Shown: positions 26,251 through 37,024, counted from the first letter of the stretch. The stretch is 64,000 nt of DNA from Chloroflexota bacterium (GCA_016210565.1 JACQUA010000246.1:1-64000); one strand, 5' to 3'. Translations and numbers: made by a program. Notes: generated by a model from the letters alone, not told the origin.

Positions 26251-26503
26251 AAAGGGCGGCGGCAGTTCCCGGCTGGGCCGCGACAGCAAGCCCAAGAACC
26301 TCGGAGTCAAACGGCAGGACGGCGCCACCGTCCGGGCCGGGACTATCATCGTAAGGCAGAGGGGCACCAAAATCCACCCCGGCGACAATGTCGGGCTTGG
26401 CCGCGACCATACGATTTATGCCCTTGTCGATGGCGTCGTCAAGTTCGGCCACTATGACAAAGAGCGGAAGAAGGTCTCCGTCCACGGAGCCGGCCAGTCA
26501 TGA
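26240..26503 (+). CDS. rpmA: 50S ribosomal protein L27
   Basis: 87 aa, standard length. The N-terminus [20 protein letters not shown], which reaches toward the peptidyl transferase centre, is fully conserved, and there is no Firmicutes-type cleavable extension. [20 protein letters not shown] follows. ATG 26240 lies inside the end of rplU with ggaga upstream, and the stop overlaps rpmE (ATGA), so the three genes are translationally coupled. Confidence 0.97.
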   Translation: MAHKKGGGSSRLGRDSKPKNLGVKRQDGATVRAGTIIVRQRGTKIHPGDNVGLGRDHTIYALVDGVVKFGHYDKERKKVSVHGAGQS

Positions 26504-26790
26504 AAGAGAAAATCCATCCCAAATACTTCCCCGAGGCGAAGGTCGTTTGCGCCTGCGGCAACACCTTTGTCACCGGGTCAACACGGAAAGAACTCCGCGT
26601 CGAAATATGCAGCAAGTGTCATCCTTTCTACACCGGAGAGAAAAGGATGATGGACGCCGCCGGTAGAGTGGAACGCTTCCGTAAGCGCTACGCGGCGACA
26701 ACCAAAGCAAAGGAAGAAAAGGCGGGCAGAGAGGCGAAAGCCAAGGAAAAGAAAGCCGCGGCTGAAGAAGCGGCCCCGGCAGCGGGCTAA
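26500..26790 (+). CDS. rpmE: 50S ribosomal protein L31, zinc-binding form, with long tail
   Basis: 96 aa. The zinc-type L31 signature is present: [20 protein letters not shown] with cysteines 17 and 19, then [20 protein letters not shown] with two more. The core ends near residue 70. A Lys/Ala/Glu-rich tail of about 25 residues ([20 protein letters not shown]) is extra compared with most L31 proteins. Start ATG 26500 overlaps the rpmA stop. A strong terminator follows. Confidence 0.96.
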   Translation: MKEKIHPKYFPEAKVVCACGNTFVTGSTRKELRVEICSKCHPFYTGEKRMMDAAGRVERFRKRYAATTKAKEEKAGREAKAKEKKAAAEEAAPAAG

Positions 26791-26815
26791 GCACACCGGC
26801 TCACGCCAGCATTCT

Positions 26816-26848
26816 CAGAGGCCCCGGCTAACCGGGGCCTCTGTTTTT
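26816..26848 (+). terminator. Rho-independent terminator of the ribosomal operon
   Basis: The 12-bp stem cagaggccccgg/ccggggcctctg with loop ctaa is followed at once by TTTTT. Confidence 0.93.
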
Positions 26849-26891
26849 GCGGAGGGCTGACAGCACTCAGCCGTCAGCTATCAGCAGCAGT

Positions 26892-27092
26892 GTAGGGTGG
26901 GTTAAGCACAGTCGGGCACCGGGGAAGCTGGGCAGAGCGAACCCACCATGAGGGATTGAAGATTACAGATTCAAGATTAAGGATTCCCCACCCGCTATTG
27001 GTCATTCGTCATTCGGATTTTGTCATTTCAAATGGTGGGTTCGCACAACCGCCCTCCGACGGCGCCACCCCGTTGCGCGTAACCCACCCTAC
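26892..27092. mobile_element. gtagggtgggttaag inverted-repeat element
   Basis: Begins gtagggtgggttaagcaca and ends gcgcgtaacccaccctac. A second inverted pair (gcgaacccacca and tggtgggttcgc) lies inside, and nested between is a ttcgtcattcggattttgtc unit of the bIVP-arm family. A relative with the same nested pairs is at 45763-45927, with shorter forms at 28078-28150 and 47170-47234. It is MITE-like, with no gene. Confidence 0.6.
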
Positions 27093-27126
27093 ACCTGACT
27101 ACTTGCTACTCACTACTTGATTTCTG

Positions 27127-28062
27127 ATGGCTAAACCATTTTACTACGGCGGCCAGGCGGTTATGGAAGGGGTGATGATGCGGGGAAAGAAGGCGATCGC
27201 CGTCGCCGTCCGCCGTGAAGACGGTTCCATATCTACTGTGGTAGAGCCTCTGGACCCGCTGTTCACCGGCAAACTGCGCGAGATACCCTTCGTGAGGGGA
27301 ATAACCGTGCTCACGGAGGCCCTCATCGTGGGAGTGCGGTCCATCATGGTTTCCGCCCGGGAATACGCCGGACCCGAAGAAAAGATCACCGGGTTGTACT
27401 TCTGGGGCGCCATGGCCGTCGGCCTGGGCCTGGCCGTAGGGCTTTTCTTTGTCCTGCCGCTGGTTATTGTCCAGTTCTTCGATGCCTTCCTGTCCTCCTC
27501 CTTCTTGAGCAACCTGATCGAAGGACTTGTCCGCCTGGGCCTTTTTGTCGCCTACCTCTTTTCGGTCTCTTTCATGCGGGACATCAGGCGTGTCTTTGCC
27601 TACCACGGCGCCGAACACAAGGTGGTCAACGCCCACGAAGCCGGCGCTACCCTGGAGGTAGCCAGCGTCAGGGAATACAGCACCGCCCACAAGCGTTGCG
27701 GCACCGGCTTCATCCTGGTGGTCCTGCTGCTGTCCATCATTGTCTTCGCCCTTCTCGGCAGGCCATCGATGCCTTTCCGCATTGCCTCGAGGATAGTGTT
27801 CATCCCCGTTATCGCCGCCGCCGGCTACGAGTTTATCCGTTTCGCCGCCGGGCACAGCGCGGCCCGGCTGATAAGAATGTTGCTGGCCCCCGGGCTGGCC
27901 CTGCAGGCCATGACCACCCGCCAGCCTGACGACGGCCAGATCGAAGTGGCCCTGACCGCGTTCAAGCGGGTCCTGGCAGAGGATGAAGGCGGGTCAGCAG
28001 TCTGGAGTCCGGAGTCCGGGGCTGCCGTAGCGACACCCCTTGCGGGTGTCGAGGAAACGTAG
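27127..28062 (+). CDS. DUF1385 family membrane protein
   Basis: 311 aa. The DUF1385/YqhQ start (FYYGGQAVMEGVMMRGKKAI) is unmistakable. Three to four membrane helices follow (about 98-125, 140-165, 200-220, 235-250), with the conserved FAYHGAEHKVVNAHEAG and HKRCGTGFILVVLL motifs, whose His and Cys residues suggest a metal site. The function is unknown. In Chloroflexota-like genomes it often sits between rpmE and prfA/prmC; here rpmE is upstream but prfA is not seen. The last 20 or so residues read into repeat-like sequence (TPLAGVEET), so the C-terminus may be altered. Start ATG 27127, with no clear ribosome binding site. Confidence 0.9.
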   Translation: MAKPFYYGGQAVMEGVMMRGKKAIAVAVRREDGSISTVVEPLDPLFTGKLREIPFVRGITVLTEALIVGVRSIMVSAREYAGPEEKITGLYFWGAMAVGLGLAVGLFFVLPLVIVQFFDAFLSSSFLSNLIEGLVRLGLFVAYLFSVSFMRDIRRVFAYHGAEHKVVNAHEAGATLEVASVREYSTAHKRCGTGFILVVLLLSIIVFALLGRPSMPFRIASRIVFIPVIAAAGYEFIRFAAGHSAARLIRMLLAPGLALQAMTTRQPDDGQIEVALTAFKRVLAEDEGGSAVWSPESGAAVATPLAGVEET

Positions 28063-28077
28063 CTGACAGCCGCAGCC

Positions 28078-28150
28078 GTAGGGTGGGTGAAGCGCCCCCT
28101 CAGCCTACCCGGCGTAGCGACCATGTCCGGTTTGGGGCGCGTAACCCACC
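28078..28150. mobile_element. Short gtagggtgggt inverted-repeat element
   Basis: Starts gtagggtgggtgaagcgccc and ends ggggcgcgtaacccacc. It is a reduced relative of the element at 26892-27092. Confidence 0.45.
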
Positions 28151-28155
28151 GGCCG

Positions 28156-28960
28156 GAATGTTGAATGACGAAACTCGAATGACGAAGCAATCACCCATGC
28201 GTCGGTGGCGCACCATCACGGATGAAAATGTCTTTCTGAGCGAAGACGAGCGTAAGCGAGTCGGAGTCGAAGAATCTTTCCCGGGCGGGGAGAGCAAAGA
28301 CCCTTCGACTTCGCTCAGGGTGACATTTTCGTAGCAATCACCCATGCGCCCAGGGCCGCGCCATGAAGGATGAAAATGGCTGCGCCATCTGTCATTCTGA
28401 GCGAAGCGAGCGCAGTCCCGATAGAATCGGAATAGTCGAAGAATCCTTCGCTTCGCTCAGGACAAGTTCTTTCGAGGTGGGGTGAAAGGCGATCCCGACC
28501 AGTCGGGACGCCTGCCCCTTCGCTTCGCTCAGGTCTCCGGCTCAGGGTGACATTTTCCTAATACAAAAGCAATAAATGTTGGAGCATGTCCAAACCGTAG
28601 CGGCTTGATTCATCAAGCCTTGAAGAGGGTTTGATGAATCAAACCGCTACGGCCCTGGAGCATGGAACATGATGCTGCAACAATTCCTGCCTTCGTATTA
28701 GCAATGACAAATGACCAAATTCCTAAACAGAGAGTCAGATGAAGGAAGTCTCAGGTCGGGAGACTGACGCGCACTCCGTTTGGCTGTTTGAACGTTCGGA
28801 TTTCGGGATTGTTTGGCACTTGGTACTTGGAGCTTGGAACTTCAGGTGTGGTGGGTTACGCTCGTGGTGTGGAGTCACGCCGTGCCGGCGCCGCTTGGCC
28901 AGGGATGTCTGAGGGGAGATTTATGGCATGTCCGCTCGCTTCACCCACCGTACGGATTTC
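28156..28960. repeat. Long repeat-filled gap
   Basis: Contains bIVP-arm units (28163-28190), two tcattctgagcgaag blocks with inverted partners (28215-28335 and 28380-28560), and a palindrome with arms of about 23 bp at 28595-28652 (ccgtagcggcttgattcatc to gatgaatcaaaccgctacgg). No gene is seen. Confidence 0.65.
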
Positions 28961-28971
28961 TGTGGTATAAT
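28961..28971 (+). promoter_or_regulatory. Extended -10 of the BPL_N-like gene
   Basis: TGTGGTATAAT (TGG + perfect TATAAT) lies about 64 bases before the TTG start at 29035. No convincing -35 box is seen. Confidence 0.5.
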
Positions 28972-29034
28972 CGTTGCATCGCGGCAGCCTGCCCGAGATC
29001 GCTGCCGAATGTCCTCCACCGGACGAGGTAACCT

Positions 29035-30564
29035 TTGAAACTGGTCAAGGTCTTAGCGGCTGTTCTTCTCGCTGTCTTCCCGCTCCTGGGCCTCATCCCC
29101 GTGCCCGGCCTCAACACGGCCATGGCCCTCAGGGGCGCCACGGTGGCGGTATACAACGGCCGCGGCGCCTGGGCCGAATCGGTGGTCGCTTTCGAACGCT
29201 TCCTGGACTGGAAAGGCATTAGCTGGGAGGAAGTGCGGGCCAGGGACATTAACAGCAACGACCTCCGACCTTTGTACCGGGCGCTGTTCATGCCCGGGGG
29301 CTACGCCGCGGAGTACAACAAGGGCTTCAACGGGCGGGGCCTGCAGAACATCAGGGATTTCGTCGCTGGCGGAGGGGGTTACATCGGCGCCTGCGCGGGG
29401 GCCTATTTCGCTTCCAATTACAATGTCTCAGAGGGAATGACCTACGATTATCCCCTGGACCTGTTCAAGGGATACGTCATGGGGGCCAACGATGAAATCG
29501 CGCCGGGAGACCTGTGGGTGATGGCCCTGCTGCGCATGAACAAAGAGAACATTATCAATACTTATGAGCCGAGCACCGGGTTCATGCTCTATTACGGGGG
29601 CCCTACCTTTTACCCCGATCCGGACCAGCCGGTGGATATCCTGGCGACTTACGACGTCAGCGGCGAACCAGCCGCCGTTAACTTCCGTTACGGCGAGGGC
29701 CGGGTGGTCCTGCTGGGGACGCACCCTGAAATCGAGGAAGACGACTCCGGGGTGCCGAATATCTTCCAGCCTGGGTTCAACGATTATGGCTCGGACTGGC
29801 CCTTCCTCTGGGCAGCCATGGACTGGCTCTTCGGGGAAACCATAACCAGACCACCTTTTTCCGGCGACGCCGTCGCGCCGGTGGTATCTTCTGTGAGCCC
29901 CGGCGCCCGGCGTTTAAGCCCGGGAACGCCCCTGGAAATAGCGGCCAGGGTCACCGACAACGATGCTGTGAAGAGGGTGACGGTTACCGTCCAGGGGAAC
30001 AAATACAGGATGGCCCCCAGGACGGCCACCTCGGTGCTGCTGCATGAAAGTCTGAAGACTGGAAGCTTCAACGTTGACGCGGCCGGGTCCGGAGGGAATC
30101 CACGGGGAGGGGGGCGGCCGGGTTCCGGAGGGATGGCGTATTTCGAGAGAAGCCTGAACACTGCGGGATACCGGGACATTGAAATAATGTACCGGCGTCC
30201 GGCGGCCGGGCCGGAGGAATTCCGGTTGGAGTGGAGCGACGGGACCAAGTGGAACTATCTGGAAAGGCCCAGCGGAGAGATAAGCGACGGCCCTCCCGCG
30301 CCCGGCGAAGTCTTCCGGAGATTCCGTCTGCCCGGGGTCGCCAGCGGCAATCCTGCTTTGAAGATAAGTCTGGGTGTGTGGAGCCCTTTGTTGCTGCGCT
30401 GGGACGGGGCCAGTCACATCACGGTGATGGGCAAGTCCTCACAATGGGACTATTCCTTCGACACCTCTAACATGCCTCCCGGGACCTACAGCTACACGGT
30501 AACGGCCTTGGACCATGCCGGCAATCAGTCAACACCCGTCAACGGGCAGTTCGTAATACGGTAA
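29035..30564 (+). CDS. Secreted BPL_N/glutamine-amidotransferase-like protein
   Basis: 509 aa from TTG 29035, with GAGG upstream. A signal peptide occupies residues 1-31. Residues about 35-275 resemble the class I amidotransferase fold found in biotin-protein-ligase N-terminal (BPL_N) proteins: PGGYAAEYN, a nucleophile elbow GGGYIGACAGAYFAS (Cys120), and GRVVLLGTHPEIEE with a His-x-Glu near 230. That makes a possible Cys-His-Glu triad outside the cytoplasm. The rest (about 290-509) is beta-rich, with an Ig-like final domain (ALDHAGNQSTPVNGQFVIR). Reaction unknown; hydrolase-like activity is possible. Confidence 0.75.
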   Translation: MKLVKVLAAVLLAVFPLLGLIPVPGLNTAMALRGATVAVYNGRGAWAESVVAFERFLDWKGISWEEVRARDINSNDLRPLYRALFMPGGYAAEYNKGFNGRGLQNIRDFVAGGGGYIGACAGAYFASNYNVSEGMTYDYPLDLFKGYVMGANDEIAPGDLWVMALLRMNKENIINTYEPSTGFMLYYGGPTFYPDPDQPVDILATYDVSGEPAAVNFRYGEGRVVLLGTHPEIEEDDSGVPNIFQPGFNDYGSDWPFLWAAMDWLFGETITRPPFSGDAVAPVVSSVSPGARRLSPGTPLEIAARVTDNDAVKRVTVTVQGNKYRMAPRTATSVLLHESLKTGSFNVDAAGSGGNPRGGGRPGSGGMAYFERSLNTAGYRDIEIMYRRPAAGPEEFRLEWSDGTKWNYLERPSGEISDGPPAPGEVFRRFRLPGVASGNPALKISLGVWSPLLLRWDGASHITVMGKSSQWDYSFDTSNMPPGTYSYTVTALDHAGNQSTPVNGQFVIR

Positions 30565-31140
30565 TCCCGGGTCTGGGGTCCCGAGGAGTGAGCCGAGCGG
30601 GCAGGCTGCTGCGTGCCGCTACGGATTGACATCAGGCCCGGTACGTACCACCCCGATGCACCCTGATCATGTCCCACATTTCTGCTGGGCAGAGGCTGGT
30701 AACCGCTCCGTAGCTGGTCTCTGGGCGGTCCGATCATGGTCACTGACTATCCGACCTGGCGTTGCCCGCTACCCGGTACCACAGGCCGCCGTGCCTGTGA
30801 CCGCTGGATTTTGAACAAGGCAAATCTAAACTTGCTAACGACGGATAGCAGGGCTCCGATTGGTACTCCCAGAATGGTCATTGGCACAAAGACCACCGTC
30901 TCAAAGTTCGGGGCTCATCCCGATGCACCGGGGTGGTACCGGTTGTCCGCCACATTGCCTTAGAGCAGTCAACCTATTGGCCACCCTATGTCCCACATTT
31001 CAAGAAGTGTACTGTGTCCAGCACCGGAGATGTGGGTAAAGATGAGGATGCGTCGGGGTGAGCGCTGGATATTCTGCCTGGCGGGATCCCACACCACGGG
31101 GCGCGGTGGGACTGTTTTCGACAGGCTGAGATTCAGCGGG
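30565..31140. repeat. Composite dispersed repeats between surface-protein genes
   Basis: Bases 30773-30855 are an inverted copy of the 80-base unit at 16480 and 25697. 30938-31060 parallels 16553-16665 (ggtaccggtt ... ttggcc ... tgtcccacat ... gagatgtgggtaaagatgag), including the tcccacat/atgtggg palindrome at 30989-31038. No gene is seen. Confidence 0.7.
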
Positions 31141-31160
31141 GGGCATGGGTTTGACTGGGA

Positions 31161-31169
31161 TGATATAAT
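31161..31169 (+). promoter_or_regulatory. Extended -10 of the first dockerin gene
   Basis: TGA + TATAAT, about 85 bases before the ATG at 31254. No good -35 box is seen. Confidence 0.4.
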
Positions 31170-31253
31170 ACCGAATAACGTGTTCTCGGTGCGGCAAAAC
31201 GGAAAGTCAAGCTGCCTGCAATACTCAATGCTTTCAGCTAGAAGGGGAACTGT

Positions 31254-32999
31254 ATGCCGGGGCAGCGGCGTCTATGCCTGGTCGTCACGGTAGCATTCAT
31301 CTTTATTCTACCGTCTGTGCCCGTCTGGCCGCCGCCGCAGACCGAAGCCGCCGGATTGAATCCCCTTTTTGAACCCCAAACCGCCCCCGGATCTGCCCAG
31401 GTTGCCACTCCTACATTCGGGTTCCGGCCCCAGGACATTTCACCGACACCGCCCACAGGCCCCGGGCCGGCCATCGCCTGGATCAGGGAGTTTGGCACGG
31501 ATAACACGGACGGCGCTCTGGCCGTCGCCGCCTTTGGCCCGGGGAGTGTCTATGTGGCCGGTTATGCCTATGGCGCCTTCCCCGGCGAGACCGCCCTGGG
31601 CGGCAGGGATGCCTTTCTCGCTAAATTAGACGGCTCGGGGAATGTGCTGTGGGCAAGGCAATTCGGCGCCTCTCAGGAGGACTATGCCACCGCCGTAGCT
31701 GTGGATGGCCCCGGAAACGTTTACGTGGCCGGCGACAGAGATGGCTATTATGTCCAGGGGCCGCAGTCCCTGATAGGGGGCTTCAACGGGTTTATCTGCA
31801 AGTATGACAGTTCAGGTAATCAATTGTGGGCGAGGACTTTCAGCAGCGGCAACACCCAGTATACCTATGGTGTAGCTGTGGATAGCTACGGGAATGTCTA
31901 TGCGGCAGGGTACACCTACGGCGTCTTCGAGGGACAGATCCCGTCCGGTGGTTCGCAAGATGCCTTTGTTGTGAGCTATGATAGCGTGGGGAACATGCGG
32001 TGGGCAAGGCAGTTCGGCACCGGCAGGTTTGACGCCGCCTCCGGCATAGCCGCCGACGGCGCCGGAAACGTCTATGTGACGGGATCTACCGGAGGGACCT
32101 ACCCCGGCCAGGTCCCCGCCGGTGGCAATGACGCTTACATACGCAAGTATGACAGCGCCGGGTATGCACAGTGGACAAAGCAATTCGGGACAAGTTTACC
32201 CGACTATGCCCAGGGGATAGCAGTGGATGGCTCAGGCAACATTTACGTGACCGGGGACACCTATGGCGCTTTCCCCGGTCAGGCCCACCTGGGCCTTCAA
32301 GATGCTTTTGTGGCCAGGTTTGACAGCTATGGCAATCTGATATGGACGAGGCAGTTCGGTACGGACGCTAACGAATATGCCAAAGGGATAGCGGTGGACG
32401 GCTCGGGCAATATCTTCTTGGCAGGTGAGACATACGGGAGTTTCCCGTTTAATCTGCCCTCATCGGGTGGTTGGGATATCTACATCAGCAGCTACAACAA
32501 CCTGGGCGACTGGTTGTGGAGCAGGCAGTTCGGCACCAGCCTCGACGACCACATCGGTGGCATAACGCGTGGCAGCCCTGGAAACGTCTATGTAGCAGGC
32601 TCCACCAATGGGGTTTTCCCCGGCCAGACACGTTCAGGTTGGTGGGACGCCTTTGTCGCTGGGATTCCGGGATCGGTCCCGGCCACGCCAACCCCATCAC
32701 CCTTTCCAAGCCTGACGCCGATGCCTTCGCCGTTAGCCAGCCCCACGCCGGCGCCGACTCCTTTCCCATCTCCCACACCGGGGCCATTCCCAACCCCTAC
32801 TCTCACGCCTGGCTACCTTCCTGGTGATGTTAACCGGGACGGCCGGGTCGATGCCGCCGACCTGAACCTGCTGATGGCTTCGTTCAACAAACGCGCCGGC
32901 GATGCCGGTTTTGACCCGAACGCCGACTTCAACGGCGACGGCATCGTTGACGTCTTTGACCTCGCCACAATAGGACTTAACTTTGGGAGAACACAATAG
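31254..32999 (+). CDS. Secreted SBBP-repeat protein with C-terminal dockerin
   Basis: 581 aa from ATG 31254 with aagggg upstream. Signal peptide about 1-32. Residues about 70-465 hold seven or so SBBP (PF06739) propeller repeats of about 55 aa, each with a core like [20 protein letters not shown] and ending RQFGT. A Pro/Thr/Ser linker (about 478-517) leads to a type I dockerin: [20 protein letters not shown] and [20 protein letters not shown], two F-hand calcium loops in tandem. Dockerins bind cohesins, and a cohesin-like protein is encoded at 62654 onward. No enzyme domain is present. It is probably a surface scaffold or adhesion protein. Confidence 0.88.
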   Translation: MPGQRRLCLVVTVAFIFILPSVPVWPPPQTEAAGLNPLFEPQTAPGSAQVATPTFGFRPQDISPTPPTGPGPAIAWIREFGTDNTDGALAVAAFGPGSVYVAGYAYGAFPGETALGGRDAFLAKLDGSGNVLWARQFGASQEDYATAVAVDGPGNVYVAGDRDGYYVQGPQSLIGGFNGFICKYDSSGNQLWARTFSSGNTQYTYGVAVDSYGNVYAAGYTYGVFEGQIPSGGSQDAFVVSYDSVGNMRWARQFGTGRFDAASGIAADGAGNVYVTGSTGGTYPGQVPAGGNDAYIRKYDSAGYAQWTKQFGTSLPDYAQGIAVDGSGNIYVTGDTYGAFPGQAHLGLQDAFVARFDSYGNLIWTRQFGTDANEYAKGIAVDGSGNIFLAGETYGSFPFNLPSSGGWDIYISSYNNLGDWLWSRQFGTSLDDHIGGITRGSPGNVYVAGSTNGVFPGQTRSGWWDAFVAGIPGSVPATPTPSPFPSLTPMPSPLASPTPAPTPFPSPTPGPFPTPTLTPGYLPGDVNRDGRVDAADLNLLMASFNKRAGDAGFDPNADFNGDGIVDVFDLATIGLNFGRTQ

Positions 33000-33105
33000 A
33001 CAATCCTGAGACCCCACGAGCCGGTTGCAATCAGCCCGGTCCCACTGAGTTGAACGTACGTATTGCGCGGGGAGACCTGAAATGCATACGAGCCAGGAGT
33101 GCAAC

Positions 33106-36100
33106 ATGAGGTACTCATTGAGAAGATTGGTGTCCGTCGCGCTGCTCCTGTTCTTGCTATTCCCTCTGGTTGCACAGCCTCCGTACGAAGCGGGGGCTTC
33201 CAGCAATATCGCGCCATTGGTTCCGGCCTCCAGGTCCGGTCCCCAGGATACGGCTCCCGGCACGGCGTGGACGCGGCAGTTCGGCACCGGCGCTGCGGAC
33301 CACGCTAATGCAGTGGCAACGGACAGCTCCGGTAATGTCTATGTGGTGGGTAGCACAAACGCCGCCCTGCTTGACCAGACTTTCTATGGCGCGTCTGATG
33401 CCTATATCCGCAAGTATGACGCCTCGGGAGTTGAGTTGTGGACCCGCCAGTTCGGCGGTACTGCGGCCGGTGATTCCGACTCCGCTTTTGGGGTGGTCGT
33501 AGACGGCTCGGGCAATCCCTACGTGGTCGGGCATACCACAGGCGCTTTGCCGCTCCAGACCCATTTGGGCGCCGCCGGCGCTATGGATGCCTTCATACGA
33601 AAATATAATAGCGCCGGGACGGAGCAATGGACACGCCAGTTCGGCTCCACCGCCGACGACTATGCTTTTGGCGTGGCCCTGGACGCTTCGGGCAATGTCT
33701 ATGTGGCAGGCCATACCTACGGCGCCATGCCCGGCAAGCCTTACTATGGTAATAGTGATGCCTATGTTCGCAAATACAACCCGTCGGGAGTGGAGCAATG
33801 GACCAGGCAATTCGGCGCCAGCGGTTACGAGTTTGTTAGCGCCATCGCCCTGGATGGCTCGGGAAATGTCTATGTGGGGGGTTCGGCTTCCGGTAATTTA
33901 AGCGGAACTTCTGCCGGAGGTTATGACGCTTTTCTGGCATCTCTTTTTGGCAGCACCGGGACCACGCAGTGGCTCGATCAATTCGGCACTGCCGGCAGCG
34001 ACCAGGTCAGCGGTGTTGGCGCCGACGCTGCCGGAAACATCTATGTGGCCGGTCATACCTCGGGCGCCCTCCCGGGACAGACATCTTCCGGCAACTACGA
34101 CATATTTGTGCGCAAGTACGATGATTGGGGTATTGAGCAATGGACCAGCCAGTTTGGCAGCAGTCTGGATGACCAATGTTTCGGTGCAGCCGTGGACGGT
34201 TCGGGAAATATTCATCTGACTGGCTATGCCCCTGCCGCCCTGCCCGGGCAAACATTCCTTGGCGGCAAGGATGCCTTTGCAAGCAGGTATGACAGCGCCG
34301 GTAAAAGGCTATGGACCCTCCAGTTCGGCAATAGTAGTGATAACTATGCTCGCGGTGTCGCCACGGATGGGACGGGAAACGTCTACGTAGCGGGGTCTAC
34401 CGACGGCGCACTCTCAGAACAGACCTCATCGGGTGGGACGGATGCTTTCATCCTGAAGCTGGCAGCGGCGCCGGTCCCTACCCCCTCGCCTTCGCCGTTT
34501 CCCACACCGTCTCCGTCGCCCACACCAACAGCTTCGCCGTCACCCAATCCTTCACCAACTCCCGCGCCCACGCCCACGCTTACGGCTACACCATCTCCAT
34601 CGCCGGTTCCGTCACCTTCCCCATCGCCCACACCTACACCCTCTCCGTCTTCTTCTCCGTCGCCGCCGCCAAGCCCGACGCTATCTCCCACCCCAACTCC
34701 TTCACCTACGGCAAGCCCTACGCCATCTCCGTCTCCAGGTCCGACTGCCACACCATCGCCAACCCCGTCACCTACGCCTTCACTGATGTTCACGGTCCTG
34801 CCGCTGCCAAACGCAACTTTGTGGCCTATGTGGGACGTGGGATGGAAACCCGACGGCAGCTATGCCCTGGTCACCGGCTGGGGAGGCAAGGCCTTCAAAT
34901 TTGATGGCGCCAATGTCAGTCCCCTGAATTCAGAAACCACCGGGGACCTGTACGGCGTTAGCTGGAAACCAGATGGTTCCTACGCCATCATTACAGGGGG
35001 ATCCGGCGGGGTCCAGAGGGTTATCTTGAAATTCGACGGCGACTCCTTTACCCCCCTGACCAGCGACCCTGGTTACACTGTCACCGACGTCGCCTGGAAG
35101 CCCGACGGCAGCTATGCCCTGGTGGTCGGTGAAGTCAACCTTATTCAGAAATATGACGGGGCTACTTTTACTGACCTCGTGGCTCCCGAGAATGGTATCA
35201 GTCTATTCGCGGTCGCATGGAAACCTGATGGCAGCTATGCCCTGATCGCTGGCGCGGGCGGTAGAGTTGTTAAATACGATGGGACCAGCGTAACTACCCT
35301 TGTTTCAGGCGGTGGGTATGACCTGCGCAGCATCACCTGGAAGCCGGATGGTAGCTATGCTCTACTGGTAGGTGACGGCGGGACGGTCATTAAGTACGAT
35401 GGCTCCTCTTTTTCGACCCTTCGCGAAGGAACAGGGTCCACCCCATACCGTTACAGCCGGGCCGTGGCATGGGCAGGTGATGGCAGCGCTCCCCTGATTG
35501 TGGGCTTCGTAACTCCGGATCCCTTTTTGGCCGGTGTGGGTTCAATAGAGCGGTTCAATGGCGCGACCTTCGAGACGATCGACACCGGTCCCCTGACCCC
35601 GGGACTGTTCGGTCTGGGATGGAAACCCGACGGCAGTTGTGCACTGATGGTCGGCAGTAATGGGACTATCCTCAAATACCTGCCGACAGGTATACCAAAC
35701 ACGCCGTTTCCGCTGCCTCCGCTTCCAGCGGGACTAACCGTCTTGACGAGTGGAGCGAACGCCAGTCTAAGAGACGTGGGGTGGAAACCCGATGGCAGCT
35801 ACGCCCTCATCGTTGGCAATGGAGGTACGGTCCTGAAATATGACGGGGCCAGCTTTACCAGCCTCACTTCCGGAACTACTATGGATCTCTTCAGCATAAG
35901 CTGGAAACCGGACGGCGGTTACGCGCTTATCACGGGGGGATATGGCGGCACCCAGAAGCTGGTCCTCAAGTACGACGGGGATTCCTTCACAACCATTGCC
36001 AGTGACAGCGGGTCCTGGGTTTATGACGGCGCCTGGAAACCTGACGGCAGCTATGCCATCGTGGTCGGTTACAACGGTTTTGTCCAGAAGTACGATGGAA

Positions 36101-36894
36101 CATCACTATCCGACCTTGCTCCTCCTTCCGGATCCTATTCGGCGGTTGCCTTCAATCCTGCGGCGCCCCGATATGCTTTAATAACCGACACAAGCGCTAC
36201 CAACAGGCGGATTCTGAGGTTTGACGGTAATACTTCCACTTTCACCTCAATATCCTCCCCCGTTTCTGGAAACCTGCAAGGCGTATCCTGGGCTTTGGAT
36301 AATACCGCCACCATTGTTGGCTCCGGCGGCCATGTGCTGGTATACGACGGGGGGAGCCTCACCGCCCTCAACTCGGGAACTAGCGAAACGCTTAGCGATG
36401 TGGCCTGGAAAGGCGACGGCGGCTACGCCTTGATTGTTGGCTCGGCGGGTACAATTCTGAAATTCACCGGCTTCACCTTTCAGTCTATCTCCTGGGGATT
36501 CGCGTCCCTATCCGGAGTGGACTGGAAGCGTGACGGGACCATCGCTCTCATGGTTGGCTCGAACGGAACAGTCTATCAATACAGTCCGGCCGGACCTGCG
36601 CCAACTCCCACTCCCACACCTTCCCCAACACCATCGCCAACCCCCACAGCGACACCCACGCCAGGCCCGACGCCTGCGGTAACGCCCACTCCAACGCCGG
36701 CAGCGGGCTATTTGCCCGGCGATGTGACCCGGGACGGCCGGGTGGATGCCGCCGACCTGAACCTGCTGATGGCTTCATTCAACAAACGCGCCGGCGATGC
36801 CGGTTTCAACCCGAACGCCGACTTCAACGGCGACGGTATTGTTGACCTCTTTGACCTGGCTGCGGTGGGCCTCAATTTCGGCAGGACGGCGTGA
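33106..36894 (+). CDS. Large secreted two-propeller protein with dockerin
   Basis: 1262 aa from ATG 33106 with AGGAG upstream. Signal peptide about 1-28. SBBP repeats occupy about 47-450 ([20 protein letters not shown]). A low-complexity Pro/Thr/Ser linker of about 100 residues follows (456-557). A second, different propeller type (about 560-1160) is built from a dozen or more repeats of the [20 protein letters not shown] kind. A shorter linker (about 1162-1200) precedes a type I dockerin nearly identical to that of the upstream protein ([20 protein letters not shown]). The paralogous ends suggest duplication. It is a likely long stalked surface protein; no catalytic site is seen. Confidence 0.86.
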   Translation: MRYSLRRLVSVALLLFLLFPLVAQPPYEAGASSNIAPLVPASRSGPQDTAPGTAWTRQFGTGAADHANAVATDSSGNVYVVGSTNAALLDQTFYGASDAYIRKYDASGVELWTRQFGGTAAGDSDSAFGVVVDGSGNPYVVGHTTGALPLQTHLGAAGAMDAFIRKYNSAGTEQWTRQFGSTADDYAFGVALDASGNVYVAGHTYGAMPGKPYYGNSDAYVRKYNPSGVEQWTRQFGASGYEFVSAIALDGSGNVYVGGSASGNLSGTSAGGYDAFLASLFGSTGTTQWLDQFGTAGSDQVSGVGADAAGNIYVAGHTSGALPGQTSSGNYDIFVRKYDDWGIEQWTSQFGSSLDDQCFGAAVDGSGNIHLTGYAPAALPGQTFLGGKDAFASRYDSAGKRLWTLQFGNSSDNYARGVATDGTGNVYVAGSTDGALSEQTSSGGTDAFILKLAAAPVPTPSPSPFPTPSPSPTPTASPSPNPSPTPAPTPTLTATPSPSPVPSPSPSPTPTPSPSSSPSPPPSPTLSPTPTPSPTASPTPSPSPGPTATPSPTPSPTPSLMFTVLPLPNATLWPMWDVGWKPDGSYALVTGWGGKAFKFDGANVSPLNSETTGDLYGVSWKPDGSYAIITGGSGGVQRVILKFDGDSFTPLTSDPGYTVTDVAWKPDGSYALVVGEVNLIQKYDGATFTDLVAPENGISLFAVAWKPDGSYALIAGAGGRVVKYDGTSVTTLVSGGGYDLRSITWKPDGSYALLVGDGGTVIKYDGSSFSTLREGTGSTPYRYSRAVAWAGDGSAPLIVGFVTPDPFLAGVGSIERFNGATFETIDTGPLTPGLFGLGWKPDGSCALMVGSNGTILKYLPTGIPNTPFPLPPLPAGLTVLTSGANASLRDVGWKPDGSYALIVGNGGTVLKYDGASFTSLTSGTTMDLFSISWKPDGGYALITGGYGGTQKLVLKYDGDSFTTIASDSGSWVYDGAWKPDGSYAIVVGYNGFVQKYDGTSLSDLAPPSGSYSAVAFNPAAPRYALITDTSATNRRILRFDGNTSTFTSISSPVSGNLQGVSWALDNTATIVGSGGHVLVYDGGSLTALNSGTSETLSDVAWKGDGGYALIVGSAGTILKFTGFTFQSISWGFASLSGVDWKRDGTIALMVGSNGTVYQYSPAGPAPTPTPTPSPTPSPTPTATPTPGPTPAVTPTPTPAAGYLPGDVTRDGRVDAADLNLLMASFNKRAGDAGFNPNADFNGDGIVDLFDLAAVGLNFGRTA

Positions 36895-37024
36895 ACCGGT
36901 AGCAAACTTATCGGGTAAGATGACACTCGAGGAAGGTCAAAACGGATAAACGGGGTTGGGTCTGTTTCAGCTTGCCGATTTGTGAGACAGTCCGTGGCCC
37001 CCGGTGTCCGTAACTCGCTACTTG

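Noticed and set aside
34383-34793. Gly/Asp/Val-rich minus-strand frame
   Set aside because: Complement of the Pro/Thr/Ser linker of the large dockerin protein; low complexity only.
31254-36894. Cellulosome locus
   Set aside because: Dockerins are attached to propeller repeats, and no glycoside hydrolase or carbohydrate-binding module was seen anywhere in the window.
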